A stretch of DNA of 55,665 nucleotides from Acidobacteriota bacterium (GCA_013140775.1 JABFSA010000069.1:1-55665), one strand, 5' to 3'; counted from the stretch's first letter, positions 30,565-40,294 are shown. The notes: generated by a model from the letters alone, not told the origin. Numbers and translations: made by a program.

Positions 30565-33105
30565 GTGACCAGCCGAAGTTCGACCTCATCGACGTCCCGC
30601 ACCGTCGAGTGGCGATATCAACCCCCGGTCGCAGGACACTGGGACGAGGCGCTGGATTCATCGGGGCATCCCCGGCACCACTGGTCCCGTCTGGCGGCCG
30701 AGTTTCGGCGGATGGGCCCCGAAGAATTCGCGCGCCGCTCGCAGGCAGCGGAGCGCCTCATCCAGGCGAACGGCATCACCTACAACGTCTACGGAGACCC
30801 GCGGGGCACCGCGAGACCGTGGCCGCTCGACGTGCTCCCGCTCGCGATCGACGCGCAGGAATGGAAGCACATCGAAAGCGCAGTCATTCAGCGCGCGACG
30901 CTGCTCAATACCATCCTCGCGGACCTCTACGGGACACACCGCCTGGTCCGCAACGGGTTCATTCCGCCCGAACTTCTGTTCGCGAACCCCAACTTCCTGA
31001 GGCCGTGCCACGACATCAAACCGCCTGGCGGCGTGTACCTGCACAACTACGCCGCGGACATCGCGAGAGCGCCCAACGGTCGCTGGTGGGTGCTGTCCGA
31101 TCGGACACAGGCGCCGTCGGGCGCGGGGTACGCGCTCGAGAACCGTCTCGTGACCGCGCGGACGCTGCCGACGGTCCTCAACCGATGTCGGGTGCAACCG
31201 CTCGATCGCTTCTTCGAGGTCATGATCGAGGCGCTGCTGGCACTCGCGCCCCGCCGCACCGACAACCCGCGCGTTGTCGTCCTGACGTCGGGCCCGAACA
31301 GCGAAACCTATTTCGAACACGCGTTCTTTGCTCGCCAGTGGGACTTTCCGCTCGTCGGCGGCGACGACCTGACCGTCCGCGACTCACGCGTCTATCTCAA
31401 GACGCTCGCAGGACTCAATCCTGTGGACGTCATCCTGCGGCGCCTGGACGACGACTTCTGCGATCCGCTGGTATTGCGCGGCGACTCACTGCTTGGTGTT
31501 CCCGGTCTCGTGCAGGCCGCTCGGGCAGGCAAAGTCTTCATCGCGAACTGTCTGGGCAGCGGAATCGTCGAGACCCCGGCGCTGATGGCGTTCCTCCCTC
31601 GACTCTGCCGGCACATCCTCGGTGAGGATCTCCACATGCCGTCAGTGGCGACATGGTGGTTAGGTCATGACGGCCCGCGCGAACAGGCGCTCGATTCACT
31701 GGATCGTGTGGTCATCAAGCCTGCCTTCCCACGATTTGGATACAAGGCGGAGTTCCCCGCGAAGATGACGGAGCAGGAACGCGAAGCGCTCGCCAGCCGG
31801 GTGAACGCGAGGCCTGCACAGTACGTGGCCCAGGAACAGGTCGATCTCTCGACGACCCCGGTTCACTCGCATCGAGGCCTCGAACCACGGCACGTCGTCC
31901 TTCGCGTGATCGCCGCATGGGATGGCACGTCGTACGCCGTGATGCCGGGAGGACTCACTCGCGTCGCCACCGGACAGAAGTCGCTCGTCGTCTCCATGCA
32001 GCTTGGCGGTGGCAGCAAGGACACCTGGGTCATGGGCCGCGTCCAGGCCGATCGCAGCACCCCGCGGCCGCCCGCGCCGCAGGCAAGCCACGTCAGCTCG
32101 ACGGAGCTCTCCAGCCGCATGGCCGACAATCTCTTCTGGCTCGGACGCTACGCCGAGCGTCTCGAGGCCACCGCACGTCTCACACGCGTGTTGCTCCCGG
32201 GGGTGTCCGGCGAATCGGAGCAGGGCCGCTACGCTCCCGTGGACACCGTCCTCCATTTCCTGCGAGGGCTCGATCTCCTGCCGGCCGAACACCGGCACGC
32301 CGCGATGGCGAAGCAGTGGTGGAACGTGCAGCGGCTGCTCGCGGATCTCGTCTTCGATCCAGCCAAGTCATCGGGTGTCCGCTGGAACATGACTCAGCTG
32401 AGACGACTGAGCTGGGAAGTGAAGGAACGGCTGTCCCAGGACACGTGGCGAGTCCTTCAGCAGCTCGAGGGCATCTTCGCGGAGCCCCCTCCGCAAAACC
32501 ACGATCGGCGTTACGTGGCAGCGCTCGCCGCGCTCGACGACATCGTCATCATGCTGTCTGCCTTCGCGGGACTCCTGGCCGAGAATCCGACGCGAGGGTA
32601 CGGCTGGCGCTTTCTCGGGATCGGACGACGCCTTGAACGGGCGCTGCAGATGCTGGAGCTGTTGCGCGTCGGTGTGGCGCTTGCGCCGATGCCCGACGAT
32701 CCCTGTCTCGAGGTGCTCCTGCAGGTTGCCGACAGCTCGACGACATACCGGTCGCGCTACCTTGCGGCGATCCGTACGCGCTACGTCCTGGAGCTGTTGC
32801 TCCTCGACGACAGCAATCCACGGTCGCTCGCGTTTCAGTTTGCCGCGCTCCTCGAGGGGATTCGTGGCCTGCCCGGTGGCGCCGACACGCCTGCGCCACT
32901 GGAGTACACGCTGGTCAAGCGACTCCAGACCCTTGTGCTCGACGCGAACCTCGACGAGATCAAGCGTCGCGACGCACTGGGCAAGCGTCTGGCCCTTGAG
33001 GCGCATCTCCAGACACTCCGAAACGTGGTCACCGACCTGTCCGATGCGTTGACGTCTCGCTATCTCAGTCACTCCGCGCCGTCCCGGCTGCGGTCGTCCG
33101 TGTAG
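30565..33105 (+). CDS. Fused circularly permuted ATP-grasp / alpha-E protein
   Basis: An 846-residue protein joining both partners found as separate genes at 24.5 and 26.0 kb. Residues about 25-490 are the permuted ATP-grasp domain ([60 protein letters not shown]). From about 510 the alpha-E domain starts (SSRMADNLFWLGRYAERLE). A Pro/Ala-rich linker joins them. Start GTG at 30565, 68 bp after the DUF2126 gene; a second promoter in that gap is possible, with TTGACG near 30535. The fusion supports a physical complex of the separate proteins. Substrate unknown. Confidence 0.9.
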   Translation: MTSRSSTSSTSRTVEWRYQPPVAGHWDEALDSSGHPRHHWSRLAAEFRRMGPEEFARRSQAAERLIQANGITYNVYGDPRGTARPWPLDVLPLAIDAQEWKHIESAVIQRATLLNTILADLYGTHRLVRNGFIPPELLFANPNFLRPCHDIKPPGGVYLHNYAADIARAPNGRWWVLSDRTQAPSGAGYALENRLVTARTLPTVLNRCRVQPLDRFFEVMIEALLALAPRRTDNPRVVVLTSGPNSETYFEHAFFARQWDFPLVGGDDLTVRDSRVYLKTLAGLNPVDVILRRLDDDFCDPLVLRGDSLLGVPGLVQAARAGKVFIANCLGSGIVETPALMAFLPRLCRHILGEDLHMPSVATWWLGHDGPREQALDSLDRVVIKPAFPRFGYKAEFPAKMTEQEREALASRVNARPAQYVAQEQVDLSTTPVHSHRGLEPRHVVLRVIAAWDGTSYAVMPGGLTRVATGQKSLVVSMQLGGGSKDTWVMGRVQADRSTPRPPAPQASHVSSTELSSRMADNLFWLGRYAERLEATARLTRVLLPGVSGESEQGRYAPVDTVLHFLRGLDLLPAEHRHAAMAKQWWNVQRLLADLVFDPAKSSGVRWNMTQLRRLSWEVKERLSQDTWRVLQQLEGIFAEPPPQNHDRRYVAALAALDDIVIMLSAFAGLLAENPTRGYGWRFLGIGRRLERALQMLELLRVGVALAPMPDDPCLEVLLQVADSSTTYRSRYLAAIRTRYVLELLLLDDSNPRSLAFQFAALLEGIRGLPGGADTPAPLEYTLVKRLQTLVLDANLDEIKRRDALGKRLALEAHLQTLRNVVTDLSDALTSRYLSHSAPSRLRSSV

Positions 33106-33112
33106 GAACATC

Positions 33113-34021
33113 GTGCGATACAGGGCGACCCACACGACCAAATATGCCTACGACGCGAGGGTGTCGTTGTGCCAGAGCGAGGTGCGCCTGATACCTCGCA
33201 CGCTCCCGTGGCAGAGAACACTCGAGTCACGTATCGAGACGACGCCGCCATCGGCTTCCGCCGAGCGGCACGAGGACTACTTCGGCAACGCCGTGACCAC
33301 CTTCACCATTCTGGAGAGCCACGACCGCTTCTCGACGGTTGCGACAAGCGTGATCGAAGTGGACGATCGTGATGTCCGGGAAGACGCGTCTGTCACGTGG
33401 GAAGCGGCCCGCGACGACGTCGCCGCACACGCGGACTTCGATACGCTGGAAGCGTTCGAGTTCACGTTTGACTCTCCGCTCGTGGCCGTGGCGCCGGAAC
33501 TGAGCACTTATGCCGGCCCCAGTTTTCCGCCGGGACGGCCGTTGATCGAGGCGATCGAAGACCTGTCACACCGTATTCATACCGATTTCAAGTACACACC
33601 TCGCGCGACGCGAGTCGATACACCGCTCCTCGAGGTGCTGCGACTCAAGAAGGGCGTCTGCCAGGACTACACCCACGTCATGATCGGCGCCGTGCGGTGC
33701 ATGGGTCTGGCGGCACGGTATGTGAGCGGGTACCTGCGCAGCGGCGCCAACGTGCTGGGCGCCGAGGCGTCGCACGCCTGGGTGTCGGTCTTCGTTCCCG
33801 GCAGTGGCTGGTTCGACATCGATCCGACCAACGACATGCGCCCGGGCACGGGCCACATCACTCTCGCGTGGGGGCGCGACTATGCCGACGTGGCTCCGGT
33901 GAAGGGCGTCGCCCTTGGTGGCGGTCACCAGGTGGTCGAGGTGACCGTGCGCGTCGATCGCATCGACTTGCCGACCCCGGCATCCGGACGCGCCCCTGCT
34001 GTCGATCCCAAAGTGAAATAG
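33113..34021 (+). CDS. Short transglutaminase-family protein
   Basis: A 302-residue relative of the first half of the DUF2126 protein, without the C-terminal extension. N-terminal domain: YRATHTTKYAYDARVSLCQSE, typical of Bact_transglu_N. Triad: Cys183 (GVCQDYTH), His221 (ASHAWVSVF) and Asp237 (FDIDPTND). GTG start with AGGAAC upstream, 7 bp after the fused ATP-grasp/alpha-E gene. No signal peptide is visible, so it should act in the cytoplasm, on a product of the ATP-grasp partner (inference). Confidence 0.9.
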   Translation: MRYRATHTTKYAYDARVSLCQSEVRLIPRTLPWQRTLESRIETTPPSASAERHEDYFGNAVTTFTILESHDRFSTVATSVIEVDDRDVREDASVTWEAARDDVAAHADFDTLEAFEFTFDSPLVAVAPELSTYAGPSFPPGRPLIEAIEDLSHRIHTDFKYTPRATRVDTPLLEVLRLKKGVCQDYTHVMIGAVRCMGLAARYVSGYLRSGANVLGAEASHAWVSVFVPGSGWFDIDPTNDMRPGTGHITLAWGRDYADVAPVKGVALGGGHQVVEVTVRVDRIDLPTPASGRAPAVDPKVK

Positions 34022-34040
34022 CGCCGTCCGGCGCCACTGC

Positions 34041-34061
34041 TTGAGGCACCGGACGCCTCAA
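34041..34061. terminator. Inverted repeat after the transglutaminase operon
   Basis: TTGAGGC and GCCTCAA form a 7-bp stem with a 7-nt loop, 20 nt after the stop. A smaller GCGCC/GGCGC stem directly overlaps the stop codon. Weak U-tract, so it may be a modest terminator. Confidence 0.4.
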
Positions 34062-34068
34062 TGCAGAC

Positions 34069-34086
34069 ATATTTGTTAGCAAATAT
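34069..34086. promoter_or_regulatory. AT-rich palindromic operator candidate upstream of glgP
   Basis: ATATTTG-TTAG-CAAATAT is a perfect 7-bp inverted repeat in an otherwise GC-rich genome, 89 nt upstream of the GAF-phosphorylase ATG. AT-rich TTTTTTG DNA follows at about 34099. The symmetry and place suit a dimeric repressor or activator site. Confidence 0.55.
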
Positions 34087-34174
34087 CGGCTCCCGTCATT
34101 TTTTGTCGTAAAGATCGACGCGCCGTTGCGCGACGATTTCGCTAGACTGAGGACTCGCTCGCGCAGAGGGCCTC

Positions 34175-36832
34175 ATGTTCCATACAACCGACGTACGCGA
34201 CACCGGTTTTCTCCTTACTCTCGAAGAACTCGGACAACTCGCGACCGCGGGGACCCGACCCGCAGAGACGCTGATGAACGTGGTGGCGCTCATCGCCAAC
34301 CGCTTCGAGGCGGATGTCTGCTCGGCGTACCTGCTCGAACCCGATCGCGCGAATCTCGTGCTCGCGGCGACGGTGGGCCTCAAGCCCGAGTGCATCGGCA
34401 CCTTGCGGCTGGCGCTGCACGAAGGGCTCGTGGGTCTCATCGCCGAACAGGTGAGGCCCGTGGCCGTCGAGCAGGTGCGCACGCACCCGAGGTTCAAATA
34501 CTTCCGCGAAGCTGGCGAGGAAGAGTTTTATTCGTTCCTCGGCGTACCCGTGATCGAGGATGGCGTGCTCCAGGGCACGCTCGTCATTCAGACACGCGAA
34601 ATACGCGTCTTTTCCGAAGAGGAGATCGAAGCACTGACGGCGGCTGCCGCTCAGGTGGCGCCGATCATCACCGAGGCGCGCAGCCTGGATCAGTTCATCG
34701 AACCCAGCGAAGAGAAGTTGTGGGCCCTCGCGCGGAACTTCTGGTGGAGCTGGGACGTGGATTCCGCAAGCCTCTTCCAGGATCTGGCACCGACGCGGTG
34801 GCGCGAGCTCAAGCACAATCCGATCTCGCTGCTGTCGGAGATGCCGCTCGATACGCTCCATCAGCGCGCGAGTGACCTCGCGCTGCACAGCCGCATCAAC
34901 TACGCGCACCGGCGTCAGCGCGAGTACCTTGCAGCCGACGGCACCTGGGGTGCCGCGCATGCCGGCGTTCTAAGAGCGCGGCCGGTCGGATACTTCTCAG
35001 CGGAGTTCGGGCTCCACGAGTCGTTCCCCATTTATTCAGGCGGCCTTGGAATCCTCGCCGGCGACCACATCAAGAGCGCGTCAGACCTGGACATCCCGCT
35101 CGTCGGCGTCGGCCTGTTCTACGGACAGGGCTATTTCCGTCAGCGGCTCGACATGAACGGCTGGCAGCAGGAGGAGTATCTCGAGACTGACACGAGTCAG
35201 TTGCCGATGGAGCCGGCCATTGGCCGCAACGGTGAGCTGATCACGGTGCAGATCGAGACACGCGGCTCCGCCATCAAGGCCAAGGTCTGGCGGGCACGGG
35301 TTGGACGATGCGATCTGCTGCTGCTCGATTCCAACGTCGAAGGCAACTCACCCGAGGATCGCGAGCTCACCTCCCGCCTGTATGGCGGCGACGGACGGGT
35401 CCGCATTCGTCAGGAGCTGCTGCTGGGTGTCGGCGGGTTCCGGGCGCTGCGTGCCATGGGGATCACGCCGGGAGTGCTGCATCTCAACGAAGGTCACAGC
35501 GTCTTCGCTGTCCTCGAAGCCATCCGTTCCCGAATGCACGAAGAAGGGCTGACGTTTGAGCACGCGCTTCCTCGCGTCGCCAGGGAAGTGGTCTTCACGA
35601 CCCACACGCCGGTGCCGGCGGGACACGATCGGTTCCACGGCGATCTCGTGGAGGAACACCTCGGGCCGCTGCGCGACATGCTCGGCCTCTCCTTCTACGA
35701 CCTGATGTCGCTCGGGCGCGAGAATCCGAACAACCACCACGAAGGCTTCTGCATGACGGTGCTCGGGCTCAAGCTCTCGCGCCGCGCCAATGCGGTATCA
35801 GCGCTCCACGGAGAGGTCTCACGCGCCATGTGGACGGGGCTGTACCCCGGCCGCAACGAAGACGCGGTCCCCATCGGCCACATCACCAACGGTGTCCACG
35901 TTCCCACGTGGCTCGCGCCGCAGATGTCACGTCTCTACGACCGGCATCTTGGAGTCGGATGGCGGGAGCACAGCGCGGACGCCAAGATGTGGGAAGGGGT
36001 CGAAAGCGTTGACGATGCGGAATTGTGGGAGACGCATCTCACGCTCAAAGCCCGCCTGATCGATTTCGTCCGTCAGCGTGCCGTCGGCCAGGCGAAGCTG
36101 AGGGGAGAAGCCCCCGAAGTGATCGCCCGTCTTGGACGCATCATGAGCCCGGATGCATTGACCATCGGGTTTGCGAGGCGCTTTGCCACGTACAAGCGCG
36201 CGAACCTGCTGCTGGCCGACATCGAACGTCTCGCGCAGATGGTCAACGATCCCAAACGGCCGGTACAGTTCGTCTTCGCCGGCAAGGCGCACCCGCAGGA
36301 CGATCCCGGCAAACGCGTGCTGCAGGAGATCGCCTGCATGATGCGCGACCAGAAGTTTGCCGGAAAATTTGCGTTCATCGAGGACTACGACATCGACGTC
36401 GCGCGGTTTCTCGTGCAGGGCGTGGACGTGTGGCTCAACAACCCGCGTCGCCCGCTCGAGGCCTCGGGCACGAGCGGACAGAAGGTCGTCCTCAATGGCG
36501 GGCTCAACCTCTCGGTACTCGACGGCTGGTGGGCGGAAGCGTACGACGGTTTCAACGGCTTCGCGATCGGCACGGGCCGCACGCATACCGACATGAACGT
36601 CCACGATCAACGGGACGGCGACGATCTCTATCGCGTCCTTCGCGACGAGGTCATCCCGCTCTTCTATCACTTCGATGCGGACAGGCTGCCGCGTGGATGG
36701 ATTACGCGAATGAAACGGACCATTCGCTCGCTCGGCTGGCGTTTCAGCGCCAATCGGATGGTGATGGACTACACGCGAGAGATGTACGTTCCGGCGGCCG
36801 GCGGCCGATCGAGCGATCCGCGGATGTCGTGA
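34175..36832 (+). CDS. glgP: Alpha-glucan phosphorylase fused to an N-terminal GAF sensor domain
   Basis: Releases glucose 1-phosphate from glycogen or maltodextrins using PLP; 885 residues. Residues about 10-165 form a GAF domain, with AETLMNVVALIANRFEADVC, LHEGLVGLIAEQVRP and FYSFLGVPVIEDG. This pattern closely resembles the GAF domain of PtsP (enzyme I of the nitrogen PTS). About 175-290 is the DUF3417 domain usual in this phosphorylase subfamily (LARNFWWSWD), then the GT35 core (GYFSAEFGLHESFPIYSGG). The PLP lysine lies in EASGTSGQKVVLNGGLN. ATG 34175 has an AGAGGG ribosome site, and the GAF region is in frame without a break, so the fusion is real in this sequence. Confidence 0.9.
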   Translation: MFHTTDVRDTGFLLTLEELGQLATAGTRPAETLMNVVALIANRFEADVCSAYLLEPDRANLVLAATVGLKPECIGTLRLALHEGLVGLIAEQVRPVAVEQVRTHPRFKYFREAGEEEFYSFLGVPVIEDGVLQGTLVIQTREIRVFSEEEIEALTAAAAQVAPIITEARSLDQFIEPSEEKLWALARNFWWSWDVDSASLFQDLAPTRWRELKHNPISLLSEMPLDTLHQRASDLALHSRINYAHRRQREYLAADGTWGAAHAGVLRARPVGYFSAEFGLHESFPIYSGGLGILAGDHIKSASDLDIPLVGVGLFYGQGYFRQRLDMNGWQQEEYLETDTSQLPMEPAIGRNGELITVQIETRGSAIKAKVWRARVGRCDLLLLDSNVEGNSPEDRELTSRLYGGDGRVRIRQELLLGVGGFRALRAMGITPGVLHLNEGHSVFAVLEAIRSRMHEEGLTFEHALPRVAREVVFTTHTPVPAGHDRFHGDLVEEHLGPLRDMLGLSFYDLMSLGRENPNNHHEGFCMTVLGLKLSRRANAVSALHGEVSRAMWTGLYPGRNEDAVPIGHITNGVHVPTWLAPQMSRLYDRHLGVGWREHSADAKMWEGVESVDDAELWETHLTLKARLIDFVRQRAVGQAKLRGEAPEVIARLGRIMSPDALTIGFARRFATYKRANLLLADIERLAQMVNDPKRPVQFVFAGKAHPQDDPGKRVLQEIACMMRDQKFAGKFAFIEDYDIDVARFLVQGVDVWLNNPRRPLEASGTSGQKVVLNGGLNLSVLDGWWAEAYDGFNGFAIGTGRTHTDMNVHDQRDGDDLYRVLRDEVIPLFYHFDADRLPRGWITRMKRTIRSLGWRFSANRMVMDYTREMYVPAAGGRSSDPRMS

Positions 36833-36869
36833 CCACGAAGAAACGAAGATCACGAAAGAGGATCTTTTC

Positions 36870-36899
36870 GTAGCGTCCGGCTTTTAGCCGAGCCCCTAC
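36870..36899. repeat. REP-like palindromic element between glgP and pckG
   Basis: The element is bounded by GTAG (36870-36873) and CTAC (36896-36899), with a central CGGCT-TTT-AGCCG hairpin (36878-36890). It lies in the convergent gap and its right edge covers the pckG stop codon. Just upstream (36832-36858) is an ACGAAG/CACGAAA-type simple repeat. Similar GTAGCGTCCGGCTTTAGCCG elements are, from memory, dispersed in acidobacterial genomes. It probably also acts as a bidirectional terminator, with TTTT preceding on the plus strand. Confidence 0.6.
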
Positions 36900-38710
36900 A
36901 ACCGGCAGATCAACAGTTCGCGCTCGTACACCATCTCGGGCGGCAGATGGTCATGAAGGGCGATGAAGAGCTCTTCGTGTCCCATCACCTCGTTGCGCCA
37001 GGCCTGGGGATCGACGAACTGGAGCTCGTCGAATGTGGCGCGCGGAAAATCGAGGCCGGTCCAGTCGAGATCGCTGTAGCGCGGCATCCAGCCAATGGGT
37101 GTCTCCCGCGCCAGCACGCGGCCGTGGACGCGATCGACGATCCACTTGAGCACGCGCATGTTCTCGCGATAGCCGGGCCACATGAACTTTCCGTCGGCAT
37201 CCTTGCGGAACCAGTTCACGTGAAAAATCTTCGGGGTCTCACGGATGAGCCGCTGCATCTTGATCCAGTGCCGGAAGTAGTCGCCCATGTGATAGCCGCA
37301 GAACGGCAGCATCGCCATGGGATCGCGCCGCACCTTCCCCACCTGTCCCGTCGCCGCGGCCGTCGTTTCCGATCCCATCGTCGCGCCGACGTAGACTCCC
37401 GTGCTCCAGTTGAACGACTGGTAGGCGAGCGGCATGGTGGTGGCGCGGCGGCCGCCAAAAATGATGGCGCTCAACGGGACGCCTTCGGGAGCCTCCCAGT
37501 CCGCGTCGATCATCGGGCACTGTGACGCCGGCGCGGTGAAGCGCGCGTTCGGGTGGGCGGCAGGTGTGCCCGATGCCGGTGTCCATGTCTTTCCCTGCCA
37601 GTCGAGACACTCGGCCGGAGGCGTGTCCGTCATGCCCTCCCACCAGACGCCACCTTCGGGTGTCAGCGCCACGTTCGTGAAGATCGTGTTGCGCGCGATC
37701 GTCGCCATCGCTACGGGGTTGGTGCTTGCCGATGTGCCCGGCGCCACGCCAAACACGCCGGCCTCGGGATTGATCGCGCGGAGACGCCCTTCCCGATCCG
37801 GCTTGATCCAGGCGATGTCGTCGCCAACCATCGAGACCTTCCAGCCGGTCATGCCGTCTGGCGGAATGAGCATCGCCAGGTTGGTCTTGCCGCATGCGCT
37901 CGGAAACGCGGCCGCGACATAGGTCTTCTCGCCGTGCGGGTCTTCGATGCCGAGAATGAGCATGTGCTCGGCCATCCAGCCCTCGTCGCGAGCCATGTTC
38001 GACGCGATCCGCAGGCCGAAGCATTTCTTGCCGAGCAGCGCGTTGCCACCATACCCCGACCCGTACGACCAGATCTCGCGCGTCTCCGGAAAGTGCACGA
38101 TGTACTTCTCCGGGTTGCAGGGCCACGGGACGTCGCGTTCACCCTGGCGCAGTGGAGCGCCCACCGTGTGCATGCACGGCACCACGCGCTGCTTGTCCAG
38201 ATCGATCTCGCGAAACACGGGCAGCCCGATCCGCGCCATGATCCGCATGCTCACGACGACATACGGTGAGTCAGTGAGCTGAACGCCGATGCGTGCCATG
38301 GGCGAGCCAATCGTGCCCATGCAGTACGGCAGGACGTACATCGTGCGCCCTGCCATCGCGCCGCTGAACAAATCCTTCAGACGACGACGCATCTCGTATG
38401 GATCGACCCAGTTATTGGTCGGCCCCGCGTTGTCCTTCGAGAGAGAACAGATGAAGGTTCGCTGCTCGACCCTGGCCACGTCGTTGGGATCGGACTTGGC
38501 GTAGTAACAGCCGGGCCACAGGTCCTGATTGAGCTCGGTCAGCGTTCCGTTCTTGATGAGCTGATCCCGGAGGAACGCGTTCTCTTCGTCCGATCCATCC
38601 ACCCAGTGCACGGCGTCCGGCTGGGTGAGCTGACGCATCTTGTCAACCCATCGGCGCAGGTGCAGATTCGACGACAGCGGTACAGACGGATCGCGGGAGA
38701 GGGACGGCAT
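36896..38710 (-). CDS. pckG: Phosphoenolpyruvate carboxykinase (GTP)
   Basis: Converts oxaloacetate to PEP with GTP, the gluconeogenic reverse of the ppc reaction; 604 residues. GTP-class features: [38 protein letters not shown], the P-loop [13 protein letters not shown] with the active-site Cys, and [10 protein letters not shown]. Guanine-binding [10 protein letters not shown] is near the C-terminus. ATG 38710 chosen; a GTG three codons upstream is possible. Transcribed alone, convergent with glgP. Confidence 0.96.
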   Translation of the reverse strand: MPSLSRDPSVPLSSNLHLRRWVDKMRQLTQPDAVHWVDGSDEENAFLRDQLIKNGTLTELNQDLWPGCYYAKSDPNDVARVEQRTFICSLSKDNAGPTNNWVDPYEMRRRLKDLFSGAMAGRTMYVLPYCMGTIGSPMARIGVQLTDSPYVVVSMRIMARIGLPVFREIDLDKQRVVPCMHTVGAPLRQGERDVPWPCNPEKYIVHFPETREIWSYGSGYGGNALLGKKCFGLRIASNMARDEGWMAEHMLILGIEDPHGEKTYVAAAFPSACGKTNLAMLIPPDGMTGWKVSMVGDDIAWIKPDREGRLRAINPEAGVFGVAPGTSASTNPVAMATIARNTIFTNVALTPEGGVWWEGMTDTPPAECLDWQGKTWTPASGTPAAHPNARFTAPASQCPMIDADWEAPEGVPLSAIIFGGRRATTMPLAYQSFNWSTGVYVGATMGSETTAAATGQVGKVRRDPMAMLPFCGYHMGDYFRHWIKMQRLIRETPKIFHVNWFRKDADGKFMWPGYRENMRVLKWIVDRVHGRVLARETPIGWMPRYSDLDWTGLDFPRATFDELQFVDPQAWRNEVMGHEELFIALHDHLPPEMVYERELLICRL

Positions 38711-38802
38711 GTTGCGCACGATGATATCGCGTCAGCACTCCGTGCAACCAGCGCGGTTCCTCTCTGAAAGAGACCGCGGTGAGCGCAGCGAGCGGTGAAT
38801 TT

Positions 38803-39060
38803 TTACGCGGTCAGCATCACGCAGCGCGTGCCGATCGACGCAAGAGTCGTCGAGGGGTCCTGCGCCGCCGCAGCCTCGAACGCGCTCAGCCTCAGGCGGC
38901 AGATCCCTTCGCAGTACTCGGCGCAGATGACGACCTGGGTGTTTCCGCGAGCCACCCTCGTGATGTGTTCACCAAGAATTCTGCACGGCCCGCGGTATGC
39001 GGACTCCATGAGAGCGGCTGGTGGAACGCCTGCGCTGATAACCGAGGCCATCGAGTCCAT
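38803..39060 (-). CDS. Small hypothetical protein downstream of a leader element
   Basis: An 85-residue frame, not recognised. It has a GAGAGGAG ribosome site about 8 nt before ATG 39060 and ordinary GC-rich codon use. Six cysteines or so are scattered (VVICAEYCEGICRL in the middle). No signal peptide. The upstream DNA is homologous to the 5' regions of the TonB-dependent receptor at 53.3 kb and the receptor remnant at 41.6 kb, up to the start codon, which supports translation starting here. It could equally be what remains of a replaced gene. Confidence 0.45.
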   Translation of the reverse strand: MDSMASVISAGVPPAALMESAYRGPCRILGEHITRVARGNTQVVICAEYCEGICRLRLSAFEAAAAQDPSTTLASIGTRCVMLTA

Positions 39061-39109
39061 TCGGGTCTCCTCTCAACCGTGCATGCCGAGGTATGCGGTG
39101 CGTGGCGAA

Positions 39110-39180
39110 GAGCGTCGTGGCTCGCGAGTCCAGCTGGGAGCTGAGCTGTGTTCGGCGTGGAACCTGGCAATTGCGTGCAA
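39110..39180 (-). promoter_or_regulatory. Leader element copy C (diverged)
   Basis: On the minus strand this 5' region shares GTTCCACGCCGAACA and CACGACGCTCTTCG-type blocks with copies A (53.4 kb) and B (41.7 kb). The GAGC/GCTC pair is kept; the middle CTCG...CGAG pair is replaced by a CAGCT/AGCTG hairpin. TTGCA lies upstream at the same relative place. It ends about 50 nt before the 85-aa gene start. Confidence 0.6.
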
Positions 39181-39354
39181 TCGCTGGACCAGATCCCTTC
39201 CGTCCGAGGGACACCTCAATTCATTGCGGTTTATCAGGATCCAGCGATGATGGCGCTGTCGGAGAGATCGGCGATTCAGACATTTTTGCACGGTGTTTCA
39301 TGTCGTCATGACATCGATGTCTTATTCGATGTGCCGACGCATGACACCGTCCAA
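39181..39354. other. Short intergenic stretch with probable promoter for copy C
   Basis: No gene seen. On the minus strand CAAAAATGTCT (39284-39294) is identical to an 11-mer upstream of copy A of the leader. An ATGACG sits about 16 nt before it, a weak -35 match. Confidence 0.4.
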
Positions 39355-40203
39355 CTATTCGGCAGTGCAGCCAAGCGGTTTCCATGCGGAACCGTCGGAC
39401 AGCTTCTTGAAGTGCGAACTCGTCAAGAACGGCTGCGTCAGGAATTTGGGATCGTCCACGATGCTGGTCACAACCAGCCATGTGTCGCCCTTCGGCTCCC
39501 CCAGCACGTTGTAGTACTCCGTCACGACGGCATTTCCGCTGTATGGGACGCCGTTCTTACACAGATAGCCGTCACGCAATCGCGTCGTGACAGCCTTCAA
39601 GGTCGTGCCCGGTGCTCGCCCGCGTCCGCCGGCAACGGGAAGAATCTGCGGGACCTGCCACGTGGCGACGGCGTACCCCTGCCACGTCGGCTCGCCGTCC
39701 GGCGGCGCCGTCACGCCGAAGTTGAGGAGTCGAGTTTGAGATCCGGCTTCGGTCTCAATCTTCAATGTGTCGTCGTCCTCCCAGGTGATGTGGAGGCGTC
39801 CGGGCACGCGCATCACGGCGGCCGCTCCGTACGACTTGCATTGGTTGCCGGCTGCTTCGTCAGCCGCCGGATCCCACGCGTCGGCCACCTTCCGAGCTTC
39901 AGCGTTCAGCGTCACGCTGTGGTAGCTCCCCTTGGGCGGCGTCATCATTCGCCACCGCCAGTCCTCGGTGACGAAAGACTCCCAGTAACCCGTCAGGTCT
40001 ATTGGCGCAGCCTCTCGCGGTGAGCGTTGAGCCGCCGGTCCGGCGCCACGCTGGGCATGGAGCAGAGACGACAGCACGAACACCCCGATCGCGAATGCGG
40101 CGACCCACAAGGTGTGCTCCAGGAGCGTGCGTCGTACGTAGTGCTCGGCTTCCCTGGCCCGAGCGGAGTCGAGGGCAGCCGAGCCAGTCTTCAGCGATCT
40201 CAT
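39355..40203 (-). CDS. Membrane-anchored hypothetical protein
   Basis: A 282-residue protein I cannot assign. ATG 40203 gives a short cytoplasmic N-terminus, one transmembrane segment at about 30-48 (HTLWVAAFAIGVFVLSSLL) and an extracytoplasmic domain of about 220 residues beginning IDLTGYWESFVTEDWRWRM. The domain is beta-rich, with several Trp and Tyr, and ends WKPLGCTAE. LTGYW followed by a trailing GRLHITWEDDDTLKIE suggests a lipocalin-like or DUF-type fold common in acidobacterial envelopes; this is a guess. It follows the RidA gene by 91 bp on the same strand. Confidence 0.65.
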   Translation of the reverse strand: MRSLKTGSAALDSARAREAEHYVRRTLLEHTLWVAAFAIGVFVLSSLLHAQRGAGPAAQRSPREAAPIDLTGYWESFVTEDWRWRMMTPPKGSYHSVTLNAEARKVADAWDPAADEAAGNQCKSYGAAAVMRVPGRLHITWEDDDTLKIETEAGSQTRLLNFGVTAPPDGEPTWQGYAVATWQVPQILPVAGGRGRAPGTTLKAVTTRLRDGYLCKNGVPYSGNAVVTEYYNVLGEPKGDTWLVVTSIVDDPKFLTQPFLTSSHFKKLSDGSAWKPLGCTAE

Positions 40204-40294
40204 TGCGACCCCCGTGCGGCTCAGACGACTAGTCGACAACCTGCCCAGCCTCCACCCCCCACGCTCGCCATCACTTCCACCGCCCTGAAGACGA

